Shown in pieces: positions 27,601 to 39,262 of a stretch of 64,000 nt of DNA. A program made the position numbers and the translations under genes. Each line of letters opens with the position of its first letter. Position 1 is the first letter of the stretch. The stretch is taken from the NCBI RefSeq assembly GCF_015706575.1, contig NW_024037074.1, positions 16,233,334-16,297,333 of the forward strand, written 5' to 3'. The stretch is from Patiria miniata (lineage: Eukaryota > Echinodermata > Asteroidea > Valvatida > Asterinidae). A model generated the notes under the pieces. The model saw only the letters and a list, made by a program, of their open reading frames with translations. It had not been told where the DNA came from and ran no database searches.

Positions 27601-30600
27601 ATTGGATTTTAAAGCGGACGGGATTGTGTTAAGAAATATTTCCCATTCAAATTTCTTTTGATTTTCATTTCAAACAATACAATCTGGGAAGTATTAATAT
27701 TATTAACAACGGTATTCCACAATTGAACTTTTAGAAATTGCTAAAAACCGTTTAAAATAACAAAATTTGCGAACACCATAAGCCAAAACCAAACTTGTTT
27801 CAAAACTCATCAAAATAAGCCTGACTGTTTAACGGAGAACAATCTTATAAGAAGTAAAACACAGTTTTTTTTTAACCTACCATGGTGGATTCTCGAATGC
27901 CTTCCATGCTTTCGATGTAAACAACGATCTTGATTCTAACAGGTGGACCTGTACAGTAACATGCAGACAACCAAGGTGTTCATTAGAAATAGAAACTAGC
28001 CCAACCTCGGACGATCTCGTGGGAAATATTAAAACATTCGGAGATTACGAGGACAACATGTTGTGGTGCATTTACTTGCCATTAGATCCACGGGGCTTTT
28101 AATAATCGATGCGTTTCATTTCGTATTTGTACACTCTTGAATTTCGGTGTCTGTTTCTTTATTTATTAACTGTTTTATTTTTTTATGGAATCTCGCAAAA
28201 ACAAATAACCAAGTAGTGTATACTTCTTTATTTTATTATATTTTTTATCTCTAATGAATGTTTAATTTGAATGCCATTTGGACCTCATTTATGCCATTAG
28301 TGGAGATCCTCAAGTCAACTCTTCAAACACTACATGTATATGCTACAGAACTAAGTCTAAAAATTAAAGTGACCAAGGACCCAAGGTCAACAGAAGGATC
28401 GATGGTTCGCTAATTAATGCGGTCGTTGAGCTGTGGTAAACCATCGAAACGATCGATACGCCCCAGTTTTTCATCTATTCTTAATTAGTCTTTAATTAAG
28501 TCCTGCGCATCGATAATGAAAGTGCAAGTTGAGCATAGGCCTAAGGTTGTATCACATTTCGTGGAGTGCTGCTGTAAATATCACTCAGCAGCAACTGTTT
28601 CATTTATTAAGCAAAACGGTTGCTGCTGAGCGTAGCCACTAATCCTGTTACTCCCAAATTATACAGATCCGACCACAAAAATGCACCAAAGCGCCCCATC
28701 CAACCTGCGTTCTTTTGTTCGCAATAACTAGGATGGACTGAGCTGAACTTGACCCCGCGCTGGAGGAGAATATTCATGGATGCATGGACCCCGCGCTGCA
28801 ACTAAGGAAATCTCCTGCCATAAATCTTTTGCACAATGATCAGGTGCCGATTTATTACATATGGACGAGCATTACTAATTCTCTAATCCCTATTATTGTA
28901 CAGTGGGGACTATATACAAAGTGTTCCATTCAACCTGCTTCTTTATTATTTTGTTCGCAATAACCTGGATGGACTGAGCTGAATTTGGCCCCGCACTGGA
29001 GGAGAATATTCATGAATGCATTGCTTTTTATGCATGGCGTCCAATTAACCCCGAAAACACCGGAGGTTTACCGCGCGGTACCGCCCCGTACCGCGAGGAT
29101 TATTGAGGTTAACCTCGCGGTACTGCCCCGTTTAATTATGAATTAACACCTAAAACAGAAAACAGGGAACCCATCACTATACTATAACGTTTTTGTTTGT
29201 AACCTATTTTGGCTAAGCAAATTATTTTCTGAGCTTAGTAAATTTGCTTGCTTTAATGCAATTAGCCGTAAAGTTATCTCGGACTACTGATGGAGCAGTC
29301 ACGCAGTGAATTTAAAATAATGTAGCGGAACACACGATGTAATTAAACTAACGAGCCTCCACTTGGTCTATTTGTTGGACCGGCCGTGCTGCACGGACCA
29401 ACTTCTGATTGTGCATGACTTGTTGTAGATTTCCCTGACAAAAACTTTAATGAAAGCAGTAAATTCAAGGTGCGGTTCATGGTACATGCACATTAATATA
29501 CAATGGGAAAACTGTGGTATAGATACCACATGCGTTAGTTTTAAAACCGAATTTTTGCGGTGTACACATTAAACGCTTTGTGATGAATGTTTCGTCACTT
29601 GAAGTGAAACCTTTTCTTGTTCACTTCAACCACATTCGATTTAAGTGTTTTTTTAGTGTTTGAAATCAAGTTCATCTAATCGATACCGTTTACTTTTTAC
29701 TTGTATCCTACCTGTGTCATTTGGTCGTAGTCGCTTGTCATATCCATTTAGGATGTTGTTCAATACGGCCGTTGTGTTTGTTCCTTCTACAGTGTACCTG
29801 TATGTGAAAGTTTGGATTCGGAGAAGAAGAGAAGAACATCATGATGTGTGGTAATAATTGTCATAATCTCATTGGGGTTATTTTCTTTACCCAATTTTTT
29901 TTTCGGGGGGGGGGGGGGTAAGGTACTTTTGGTTTGAATAAGGTAAGTTAAGTCAGGTTCATCAAAGCCATCGTTTGATTGATTGGTTGGGTTAAGTTTA
30001 GGTTTAGGTTTTGATCGGTTGGAAAGGGTTGGAATTAGCTTGAGCTGCATTGGTTGGGTTGGGCTGGGCTTGGCTAGTTGGACTGGGTTTGGCTGGCTGG
30101 CTGTGCTGGGTTGGCTAAGCTGGATTGGGCTGGACTCGGCTGGGCTAAGCATGGTTGGGCTGGGTTTGGCTGGCAAGGCAAGGACGGGGCAGGGGTGTGT
30201 AAGGTTGGGCTAGTGGGTTGAGCTTCAGGCCCTCATTGGGCTGGGTTGGGTTGGGCTAGTCTGTGTTCCGTAATTGGGCTATATTATATACAGGCTGGGC
30301 TGGGCTGGGCGGGGCTCGGTTGAAGTGGATAAGATTGGGTAGGGTTCAATTCGGGTATAAGGCATATACTTTGCTACAGTTTATAGCCGCGGATACAATT
30401 TATTTGTTCTTTATAATTTGTAGCTGCATTACATTCCGAGCCCTACGGTTATGGAACGCCACATGTAACCTTCTCTCGCCAAAGCAATTTACATTCCTGT
30501 AGGGTTAATGTTAAAAGTCAATATACATGTACTAATGTCAATGGAATTGCAACACTTGTACAAAATCTCGACACACTAAAATGTATGCGGAGAATCGTGT

Positions 30601-33600
30601 GATGCAGACGACATTGGGGAATTTAGGCGGGAACGCGTCTCGGCAGCTGTAGATTAGCTTCGGATGGCAAGCTTGCTTCCCCGCTGTGGGAGACTAAACG
30701 ATCATGTTGCAAATCGTATAAAGTTTGGTATGGAGGCTAACCGGGAGAGGCCGCAAAGTAGTTCATCACTTCAACAACCATTATCTGAATGTCACGAACC
30801 GTCACGCACATGCATTCATGAAATCATTAGGCCTACGTTCTCGAAGATGTCAACATGAGGAGCCATGAGCCCTTTTCCCCTCGGCAGCACTCCGCAGTAC
30901 GCATTAATAGTATACACTGTATTTCTCATTGTATGATATCACTGACGTAAGTTATGAGTTTGCACGATTAGTTCCAGACGAGATTGTCGTGGGAAACTAA
31001 TTAACAATACGCATTCTTAAGATATTCGAATTATCAGCGGAGATTTTGTTTTGTCGATCGTGAAAACAAACATTAAGACAGCTTGTTAATTAATAGCCAA
31101 AGGTCGATACAATTATTCTCTGTCGACGTTCCAGAAATTCCTATGTCCATGCCCATACCATAAGAAAGAACATAAAATTGCATATGTAAATGAATTCGAA
31201 GGCTGTAAGGCAAAGACTGATATAAATTCGACGGCATGTGTTAATATCAACACAAATTCATATCTTATATTGGAGCATGGTATAATGAAAATGTGTATTA
31301 AAGTTATCGGTTATCATTAATTTCGACTGACTATTCTTGACGTACAGCCTTCACATTTTATTGTACGCGGTTTTGCGTCTTATGCAACGTTTTATGAAAA
31401 GTTTAAAAGTGTATCGGACTTGGCGCCAGCCCAAACCTCACCGGCTTAACTTATTACCGATCAAAAAGCGCGCACAGTTTTCCCCGAATGACACGTTACA
31501 CCATAAAAACAGATTGGTTGAATGGCAAGATTACCATATGCGAAGTTCACTAATTTTCCTCTGTATTGACTAACAAGCCCCCAGATAGCAATTTCATGTC
31601 ATCAAAGTCAATTTGAGCAGTGAAAAAAATACAAGCATTTTCTTAGAAAACACTTAGAATTTTTCAGTCCACTCTCATAGGGTTTGTACACAGAGTGTTG
31701 AGTGAACTTCGTATATGGAAATCTTTCCGGTTGAATAACCAATATACAGGATTGGTAGATACTATGTGTCAAACCAAACCGAGATTGGTTGGACACATAT
31801 CTACCAATATATTCGTTATTTCAACCAATCTGTTTTAGGGTGTTTTCATGTGCACGCGAAATCCAACCATCGTTATTATTATGCGTATATAAGACGGCAC
31901 AAAACGTGAAATTTCGGCAGCTACAGTAAGCAAGTGATATAATTGAATTCAATTCGAACATGTCCCGGCAGTTGTTTTTTCATCTGCTTTGTCCATCGAT
32001 TGATGTTTTTCCCATTCGACTATCCCCACGTATCTGTGTGAGCTTCTGCAGAAGGCTGCTGCAAAACTGGTATTGTGAATTATAGCCGTATAACGATGAA
32101 ATCATAATGAGGTCATAACTCAAATCCATTAATTTCTACAGAACCTTTATTCATTTTTTATTATATAATAATAATACCGGAGTCTTATATAGCGCACGTA
32201 TCTACCAACAATTAGGTACTCAAGGCGCTGGAAATTATGTCAATTATTTAATATGAGACCCATTATGTAGCACCTTTTAAGAGTTTACAAGGTGCTGCGG
32301 CGCATATTGCAGCCACTGCCAGAAACACCGGGGCAAACCCCTTCTCTTAGCGATAAGTGTTACTGGGTTCTGTAACGTACATTACACTACTCACGGGACC
32401 TACGTCTTTACGTCCCATCCGAAAGCCACGAAGCAATAATGGTAAAATGCCTTGCTCAAGAGCATAAGCACCATGATGTTCCCACGGTCATGATTCGAAC
32501 CCATGTACCACGACACACGAGTCGAACACCGTAACCATTGGACCACAGCACCCCACTTTATCGCCATTTTTGTACAATCATAAATTTTACTGTGCTAAAA
32601 AAAACACCGTCTCTGCTTTTTACAAATAAAATAACACTTCTTACAATTTTCACATTTACTATAAAACCAGGCTTTCTATACCACTAGAGTCACGACATTA
32701 TGCAAGGGGTTGCGAGAAATACACTGCACTATAATACGTCAAAATTGTATTTATTGCTTCCTAAGTTTGTTTAATTTCTGACATGCATGAAAGTGGGTAA
32801 TTTATTTATCCAATGTCTGGATGGAGTAATTTCCGAAGAACGAGCAATTCTCAGGGGTAATGTCTCATCTTGTTGAAACTGCCTAGACATCAGTCATTAG
32901 ATTCAAAATACCAGCAAACAGTCACCCGGGGAAATTGGTAAAGCAGTTATGTTTGAAGACTGAAATTAGTCGTGGATGTTCTAAATGACTGGAAACGAGG
33001 CCTTGTAATGGCAGAACGAACATGGAGGAGCACACCTGCCCGTTGGCGGTTTCAGGGTTCGCTCACTTCGACTGCCTTGGAACACTGAGCGCTATTTTAC
33101 GGGCTGCGACCAGAGCATAAATTCAAGCCATGGTTGGCGACAGATTTTACCCAAAAAATGCAAACAATATTTAGGAAAGAGACTTTTTATTAAGTAGTTC
33201 ATAGCGTTTGTTTGTTACCTTGTATTTTCAACAATGAAATTGTGTGTTTGGAAACATCAAAAAATATATGATTTATTTTTGCAACGTTGGCCTTGCTTAG
33301 TTTGCCAATCTGTGGTTGGCAAATAATGCCAACCACTGATTGGCAAAGAAAAGGTCTATATCTGTCAAAACTATTGCCCGCATCTATTAAATCTGCCCAC
33401 CTCATATTATTTGCACCTGCAAAACAGCACAAGTCGCAACCAAGTGTGAAGACACGTCAACATGAATCAATCGTGTTTTATGCACACGGACAGAGCAAAT
33501 GTCCTTACCATGACATAATGAAACAAACTATAAAGTGACAGTCGTAGAAATTAAAGGATATAGTTTTTCATGCGATGTTGGCTCCCCGGTGTCTATTCCC

Positions 33601-35725
33601 ATTATCCAAACATGCCGGCATGTAGGGGTTCCATGATATTATTTTACACCCTTTAGAATTAATCTAGCATGACAACCCATGGTGATGACATAATTATCTT
33701 TCTGCAAGGTCGCTGGATATCAATAATGTGACATTGTGTAGTACTCCGGATTTTCACGACCCCAGATTACCACGACCACTGCACATGTAAAACAAAAAAA
33801 CAGCTGTCGTGAATTTCATTTGCTTGCGCCGCAGATATACACTATATGTGTTCATATATATTGTATTTTCCCTTGCACCAAAGTGTAGTTGGAATGTTAC
33901 ATCCCAAATAAACAAACTAAAAACACTCCACTTACGCTTCATTTTGACAAAAAAAAAACCGTCAAAGTTGCACCCAGGTGATCTATAACTGTAACTAAGT
34001 TTGACTGTTTACTAGTCAAATTTAACTATATGTTATTACAGTGCAGCCTGTGTTTCAATGGGGAAGTCCTAAATACAAATATATCATTGGCATGGGCAGC
34101 CATACAGTTTTCATAAATTTGAAAAATTTCAATCATGGTTGACAACAACTTTGCTATCAAAACTGCGCATTAACGCCTTTTTTTGTGAAGGTTACGACCC
34201 AATTATAGCAATGGCCCCAACTATAGCAATGGTCCCAACTATAGCAATGGCCCCAAGTAAAGCAAAGGTCCCAACTATAGCAAAGGTCCCAACTATAGTT
34301 GGCAAAATCCCAACTATGGTTAGGAGAGTCCTCACTATAGTTAAGGTCATTCCAAACTCTTATTTAGGACGATGCTATAGTTGGGGGTAACATTAATAAT
34401 GCTGGTTAATAATTAAATTGGCGCCTTCCGATCGCACATGTAAGTCAGAATATGGTAATAATTTCTCGGTCTGGAAACCAGACTATTTAGATATACTACT
34501 GTATAGCCTCCCCTTGATCCCAAAATGCGTGAGGCGCAGCGCCTCTGAATTGATACATATTTCACGGCGATCGAAGGTGAGATCGTTATTGTGTGGCATT
34601 GATGGAGCGGCTGTCGTGAGATAATGACCTATCAGGTGTCGAAATTGCATTCGGTCCGGAATGAAATTAATCGTGCTGTTTGCATCGAGGGTAATTATGC
34701 TAAAATAAAATAAGGCAATAGCTTTTTGTACTTCCTGAAAGCTAATCATACATATTAAAGTTGAGGACCTGATAGTAGATTGTTAAAAACAATACCAAAT
34801 TCTGGTATTAGGTTGTAATATAATTGGTTTTCTTCAGAAACATGCACTCTTGCATTGTGACGTTGCAATGAATGGCGACAATGCATTGACCCTAAATAAC
34901 ATGTACATGTGCACGCATGGTCAAATCAGTCTGAACATTGATTTAATCGAAGACCTGGACATCAAAACTCGCTGGTATAAGCTACCCAGCGTTCCCTTCC
35001 CCGTGGAGCCGAATGTTTACCATGAGGTACGTATTTGGACCAAATCCGGTCGACCAATTTGTTTTCGCACAGATGAACTTAATTAATTAATTTTGAAACG
35101 ACCGAGATTCTGCAACTCGTTCCGAATGACTGCAACAGTCAATCGTCCGACGACTTGCGCCTGTAATGTGGTTCAGCGCGGCCCAGGAACGCTGAATTGA
35201 AAAGAGTGAAAGCCGGCATCGCCCCCTTCATACAGTGGTGAGTCACCCTAAAAATGACAAATTTCTTTTTCTTGGCCAAAATGGCATCTGTGTCAAGTTT
35301 TCCGGGTTCAAATGGCCCGGAAAATGAACCAGAGGATGTCGTGTTGATCCAGTGTCATTTTGACCGGTTTTTTTTAGAATGTAAATAATATGTGATTTGC
35401 TACATGACGTTTTGTACTGTATAGGGCAAGTCCAAAACTTCGCGCACGTAACGAAAGTTTAACCTTCTAAAATATTATGGATTTCATGTATTTTATTCTA
35501 CTGGTGGGCATCTGAATGGATGATCCGAAGAGAATACTGATCACCATGGTTGTTATGTTCTTTGTGATGAAAACATGACGGTACGTATGTGGCTCATAAA
35601 AGGGGAGCCAGAGCATAATGATACAAAATACAGATGTTACTCAAGGTCGTACGAACTCACCTGACAGCCGACAGCACACACAGAAAGGCCGTACATATCT
35701 GCGTCGCTCTACACGGGTTTCTCAT
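24604..35725 (-). CDS. Cys-loop anion channel, glycine/GABA-A receptor-like
   Basis: Pentameric ligand-gated chloride channel subunit. Minus-strand exons, 5' to 3': 35725-35661 and 34699-34629 (both predicted), then 27948-27881, 27522-27305, 27027-26945, 26588-26457, 26035-25806, 25398-25309, 24822-24604; phases close and give 391 residues. Core evidence: GPPVRIKIVVYIESM (first strand), WIPDVVFLYEK, the Cys loop from C148 to C162 (CNMMLQRFPMDSQKC), M1 FFLTVYIPTVLLVSIAWLSF, M2 preceded by the anion-selective PARVALGITTVLT, M3 AIDIWLAVCLLFVFF, and M4 ending FNVFYWVYFLVF at the stop. The M3-M4 loop is short and basic (TRREKKKAR). Glycine-receptor loop C normally has a second cysteine pair; only one cysteine (TPKCHF) is seen here, so the ligand is uncertain. 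The core is sure. The signal-peptide exon (MRNPCRATQICTAFLC) and the 71-bp exon rest on splice phase only. Confidence 0.82.
26754..26801 (+). repeat. 24-bp unit in two tandem copies
   Basis: GCAAACTGG(A/G)GAGAACAGAA followed by ATAC occurs twice back to back, differing at one base. It lies in an intron of the anion channel gene. Confidence 0.8.
28696..29022 (+). repeat. Direct duplication of a segment of about 95 bp
   Basis: The segment at about 28696-28787 recurs at about 28925-29022: CCATCCAACCTGC / CCATTCAACCTGC, then TTGTTCGCAATAAC, GGATGGACTGAGCTGAA and CTGGAGGAGAATATTCATG. Small indels and substitutions separate the copies. Intronic in the channel gene; no known family recognised. Confidence 0.75.
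29051..29130. repeat. GC-rich hairpin with GCGGTAC repeats
   Basis: GTACCGCGAGG at 29088-29098 pairs perfectly with CCTCGCGGTAC at 29113-29123, with a 14-base loop. A further GCGCGGTACCGC stands just upstream. It is an island of CpG in AT-rich intron. Confidence 0.6.
29945..30345 (+). repeat. G/T-rich minisatellite (TTGGGCTGGG-like units)
   Basis: About 400 bases made mainly of degenerate TTGGGCTGGG / TTGGCTGGC units on the plus strand, with strong G-over-C strand bias. It follows a poly-G run at about 29905-29919. Open frames across it are artefacts of the repeat. Runs of GGG spaced by T and C could form G-quadruplexes. Confidence 0.8.
31498..31843. mobile_element. Non-autonomous TIR DNA transposon (MITE-like), about 346 bp
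   Basis: The left end ACACCATAAAAACAGATTGG (continuing TTGAA) and the right end, read in reverse complement, ACACCCTAAAACAGATTGG (continuing TTGAA) are inverted copies of 24-25 bp with one substitution and one indel. An inner inverted repeat follows: 31729-31770 pairs with 31792-31826 apart from small indels, forming a hairpin of about 98 bases. Several GATTGGTTG subterminal units occur. There is no coding capacity. Superfamily not assigned; a clear target-site duplication could not be fixed by eye. Confidence 0.65.
32163..32563 (-). mobile_element. tRNA-derived SINE, about 400 bp
   Basis: Read on the minus strand: the tRNA-like head has GTGGTCCAATGGTTACGG (A box) and CATGGGTTCGAATCATGACC (B box). 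The body follows with GAGCAAGGCATTTTACCATT and GGGACGTAAAGACGTAGGTC, then CGCGCTATATAAG-type 3' sequence and a TATTATTATT tail. The GGGACGTAAA...GGTCCCGTG block is familiar from SINEs of several marine invertebrates. Looks nearly full length; inserted in an intron of the channel gene. Confidence 0.75.
33301..33347. repeat. Near-perfect 21-bp palindrome with a 5-base loop
   Basis: TTTGCCAATCTGTGGTTGGCA (21 bases, positions 33301-33321) pairs with 33327-33347 with a single mismatch; loop AATAA. The centre shows TTGGC and GCCAA seven bases apart, near but not equal to the five-base spacing of a full NFI site. Confidence 0.85.
34197..34389 (+). repeat. Minisatellite of about 18-bp units
   Basis: Degenerate tandem units of the form CCAACTATAGCAATGGTC / CCAACTATAGCAAAGGTC, about eight to ten copies, decaying toward the 3' side. 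Unit length a multiple of three makes an open frame with repeated PTIA residues, which I take as an artefact. Confidence 0.85.
34838..35026 (+). CDS. Unassigned exon-like open segment, 63 codons
   Basis: A good acceptor (TTTTCTTCAG) and donor (GAG|GTACGT) bound exactly 63 codons in one open frame. The peptide includes CTHGQISLNIDLIEDLDIKT followed by RWYKLPSVPFP and looks like coding sequence rather than noise. The RWYKL ending after beta-like residues faintly recalls the end of a C2 domain, but I do not recognise the protein. No neighbouring exon on this strand could be joined to it. It lies opposite an intron of the minus-strand channel gene, so it is either a lone exon of a nested gene or chance. 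Confidence 0.25.
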
Positions 35726-35735
35726 ACTGCCGTAT

Positions 35736-38700
35736 CTGGAAAAAGAAAAATATTTCCGAGTTATGATTGTGCAGATTGTAACTTTCTAAACATATCCTTT
35801 TTTTCCTAAGTAAATTTTCAATAAGTAAATTTGTATCCGTAGTTTGGTACAACTTGAGTACTGTTCATTTAGAAATGCGGAAATCAAATTATTTCCTTAT
35901 AGGCCTAAACCTATCCTTATCATACGCAAAATTTAAATCATGATAGAGAGAAGTCATCTTAAATCGAATGATTAGCGCCAGTTACATATTTCGCAGAACA
36001 GTAAACCTAGTATAATCCAAGTCTAAAGTGGTTTGAAAAAACATCCATGTACAGGGTTCAGGGCAGCACCGTCGCCAGCTCCGGGTATTGGTGGGGCGCA
36101 TGGGGGAGAGGGAGGACAGAACCAGCTAGGTGGGTACACCACAAAAAAATCACAATTGTAGATAATTTTACGATTATCTTTCTTTGCTCACCGGGGCCCC
36201 CCCTTGACGACGGGTTTGGTTCAGGGCATAGAGAAAGAACACTTTTCTCTATGCTTATATTCATAGCAAATGCCTCCAAGTGCAATGCACTTCTACCATT
36301 TTGATACAAGTTCACTTTGGAAGCATAATGTTTTACCAGTGCTTTGTTCATATATTATGCATAACCTTTAATTGCTATTATACGACTCAATATTTAACCA
36401 AGGTCCTTTTGTTTAGAGCTAAAAATAAATACACAATCAACAAAGACGCACCAATTATGTCTTTTTCTGAATGCTACAGGGAAAGAAGGCTTATTTCAAA
36501 TGCACTTTTTAATCATTACTGAATATCTTTTTGTACCGCTGAATTATTAAACATGCATATCTTCTAACTTTGACCCGACTACCTTGAAACGTTCAGCATA
36601 CTCACAGAATTTTTCAGGATTTTTTCAAACTTGTGGGTGCACAAGTTTTCTCTTAATTATCGTTCCATTAGGAAAACAAATGACATGGAAGGTTTTCCTC
36701 GTCCAGTTCTACTTCTGTTAAGAGCTAATCACACTTTTCTGGCAATAATTTCTGATAATTAAGTTATCATGAGAATATCTTGTCGGCAACGAGAGTTTTG
36801 AAGTCAAATATCCGAATGGCGAGAAGCAGGAAAATGGTGGGAATGTTATTAATTTGTCGTGAAAAAAAACCTACTGACGGCAATGAACGGCATTGAAAAT
36901 TGAAAACAGACGTTCATGATTACAAACTACATTGTGTATGACAAGCTCACCGTTAGTAGAATTGAATGCTGTAATGTTGCACAGTTGCTTCTCGTATCCG
37001 TAGCGCAGATGCCCATACCGCGAATGATGGCATTGATTTGAACCACAGCGCCAGTCGGCATGATGCGGCGTGCACTGTCACTGGCACGCTTGTTGCTAAC
37101 CTTGTTTCGCTGTTTCGTTGCGTTCTCATTGGATACGTGGGAAGTTGCACTTCTGTAGGTGCGCGTGACCTCAACTGCACATGAAAAGCACATGCATCGT
37201 TTTATGGCTATAGTTACCTATACTATAGGGCCTACTACAAATCTTTACCACACCTGCGTTTCCTGAGATTAGTCTGTGACATTAATCTGATTAATCTATG
37301 AAACAGAATACTCGCTCAGTTTCTAACATTATGCTTGCATATTAATTCGTTGACGTATGACCAATAATACAAGGCAGCATCCTCTGAACTCCGGAATTGA
37401 AGTTGGCGAGCGTCATTTGGCAAACCGTGTCCTTTCTCTGTGGGCAAACCGAGTGAGGAAAAGATGTCGATACTTTCCCCTAACCGCCAGTCTTGAAAAT
37501 GAACAAAATGTAGCTTGCTTTTGTTTTTTAACATACTTCAAACTGACCCCTTTCCGGATCAGAATCTTTAGAAAACCGCTCCGTGTAGGCTACGTAGACC
37601 GGTATGTCAAACTATCAACCAATCAACATCTTTGGACGCTTTTCTGTACAAGATTGCGTCACTCGTTACTAAAATAAAGTCGGTCCCGATTTGCTTTCGC
37701 TAGAACCGTATACCACGTAGGGCAATGAGCGTACGTGCAACATGTCAAGTTGCATTCGTGTTGTAGAGCGCCCTCGCTAGCTCATCATCCTCCAATGATT
37801 CTAACAGATTCTTGGGCGCTTTTGTTTAATTGCCGTTGCGATTTCTGACTCAAATTCTGACTCAATCAAACGTGGAAACTTGTCAAGCTGAAAACAACGC
37901 CGGAGCAAAATAACTCGCTTTATTTTTGACAACAGACCAAACCAATGTCCTTGAAATAAGCCTGAAAAAAATATTACAAAATATTTGGCGGCTGTGCATG
38001 TAAATAAATCTCGGGTTAAAATTTAATGAATAATGTGCAGGCTTATATTCCTACTTTAAAATTGATTTACTTCTGTATTTTGGAATTTTTTAATGTTTTA
38101 AAATTACATTTTTTATGTGCATCAAACGCTTGATGATGGACCTCCATAAGACACATGAACACATGAAACACATAAGTCGCGTGATTGCATACGTTTTATT
38201 ATCACTAACGAAATACAAATTCAAAGTAATGTACAAACCATTTAAAGTGGGCTAATTTGGCAGACCTGTTTTGATAAAAAAAAATACCATTTGAAGGTGT
38301 ATCTTGTTTTTTTAACTGGGGATGTAGCAAAGAAACCTGCCATAACATTTTGCCTCAATGTTTGCCCAAAAGGGAGCCCTACGATTCACCCAATGAACCC
38401 CCTAGCACAGGGCTGCCTCACTGAGGAAACTCTTGTTTATCTGTGATAGTATGAGCAGACTCTTTTTACTTTTGTCACTGAATTTAAATAACAAAACCTG
38501 TCATTAGGAAGGGAACTCTATGCAAGAATCTATAGGTTCCGATCGTAAAACATCAAAGTACCAAATGACCATAAGGTTTTCCCGTGATCGACCACCATTG
38601 CAGTAGGCGAGCGTTTGGTGAGCAATCACGCCGCGCATTGTAAATACACAGTAAGTTTTTTTTTCCACATAAAATAACCGTGAATTCTTTATCAAATGGC

Positions 38701-39262
38701 ATAATGGTCACTAACTGTGCCGTGTACAGTTGTCATAATCATGTCAACCCGGCACTGGGTAACTGCATTTCTCTCTCAGGTTTTTTTGGTCATCCATCAC
38801 AGCTTTGAAGGCTTGCCTACTACCTCTGCGCACGGCACTATAAGATCTTTGTCTACAATCGCAACACTGAATTTCCGGTACCCGGCTTTAGGCCAGGTCA
38901 TATGCATCGGTGAGAGACCCCTATACAACTTCCTTGTTTTTCTATAATATTTTGGGTTTAGAAGGGTGAATATTGAAATAAAGTACATACAAACATATCC
39001 GGGCATAAATTGGTCAACATACTCCTAGTGGTTCCAGCAATAGGAGAAGCACTTTGCTGAACAAGACAACCACTACATGACAGTTACTCTGACCAATAGC
39101 TTGCACAATGCTACCGCCATAACTGGGGGCCACTGTGAGCGCGCCAGAATTGGTCTAGCGTCTCATCGATTTCACACACAAAAAAACAAAGACCTCCAGA
39201 CAATCCGGTGCTCACAAACATCAAAATGCAAAGTAGAGTAAGTACAGCGAAAGCGAAGGTTG
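35736..39262. other. Space between channel gene and prefoldin 5, no gene confirmed
   Basis: Upstream of the predicted channel start and downstream of prefoldin 5, whose 3' UTR must lie at its right edge. Several short open frames were inspected and none had supporting splice sites plus homology. A minus-strand frame at 36927-37193 has weak channel-like wording (see rejected items). Confidence 0.4.

Noticed and set aside
29787-30176. 129-codon Pro/Ser/Gln-rich open frame
   Set aside because: Direct translation of the G/T minisatellite on its other strand; composition explains the absence of stops.
33311-33338. Full NFI binding site at the palindrome centre
   Set aside because: TTGGC and GCCAA are seven, not five, bases apart.
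33199-33432. Minus-strand frame with SFDRYRPF near an acceptor, considered as the missing channel N-terminal exon
   Set aside because: Neither its start nor any donor agrees in phase with the flanking exons, and most of the frame runs through the 33301-33347 palindrome.
34139-34390. Open frame with repeated PTIA units
   Set aside because: Product of an 18-bp tandem repeat; no start context, splice sites or homology.
36058-36180. Minus-strand signal-peptide-like run (KLSTIVIFLWCTHLAGSVLP)
   Set aside because: No initiating Met beside it and a stop soon after; 35661-35725 is a better signal exon with ATG and donor.
36927-37193. Minus-strand frame with RRIMPTGAVVQINAIIRGMG, resembling the RxRP...first-strand region of Cys-loop receptors
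   Set aside because: It lies upstream of the predicted signal exon, the resemblance stops after about 25 residues, and no donor fits its end. Probably chance; an unlinked exon remnant cannot be excluded.
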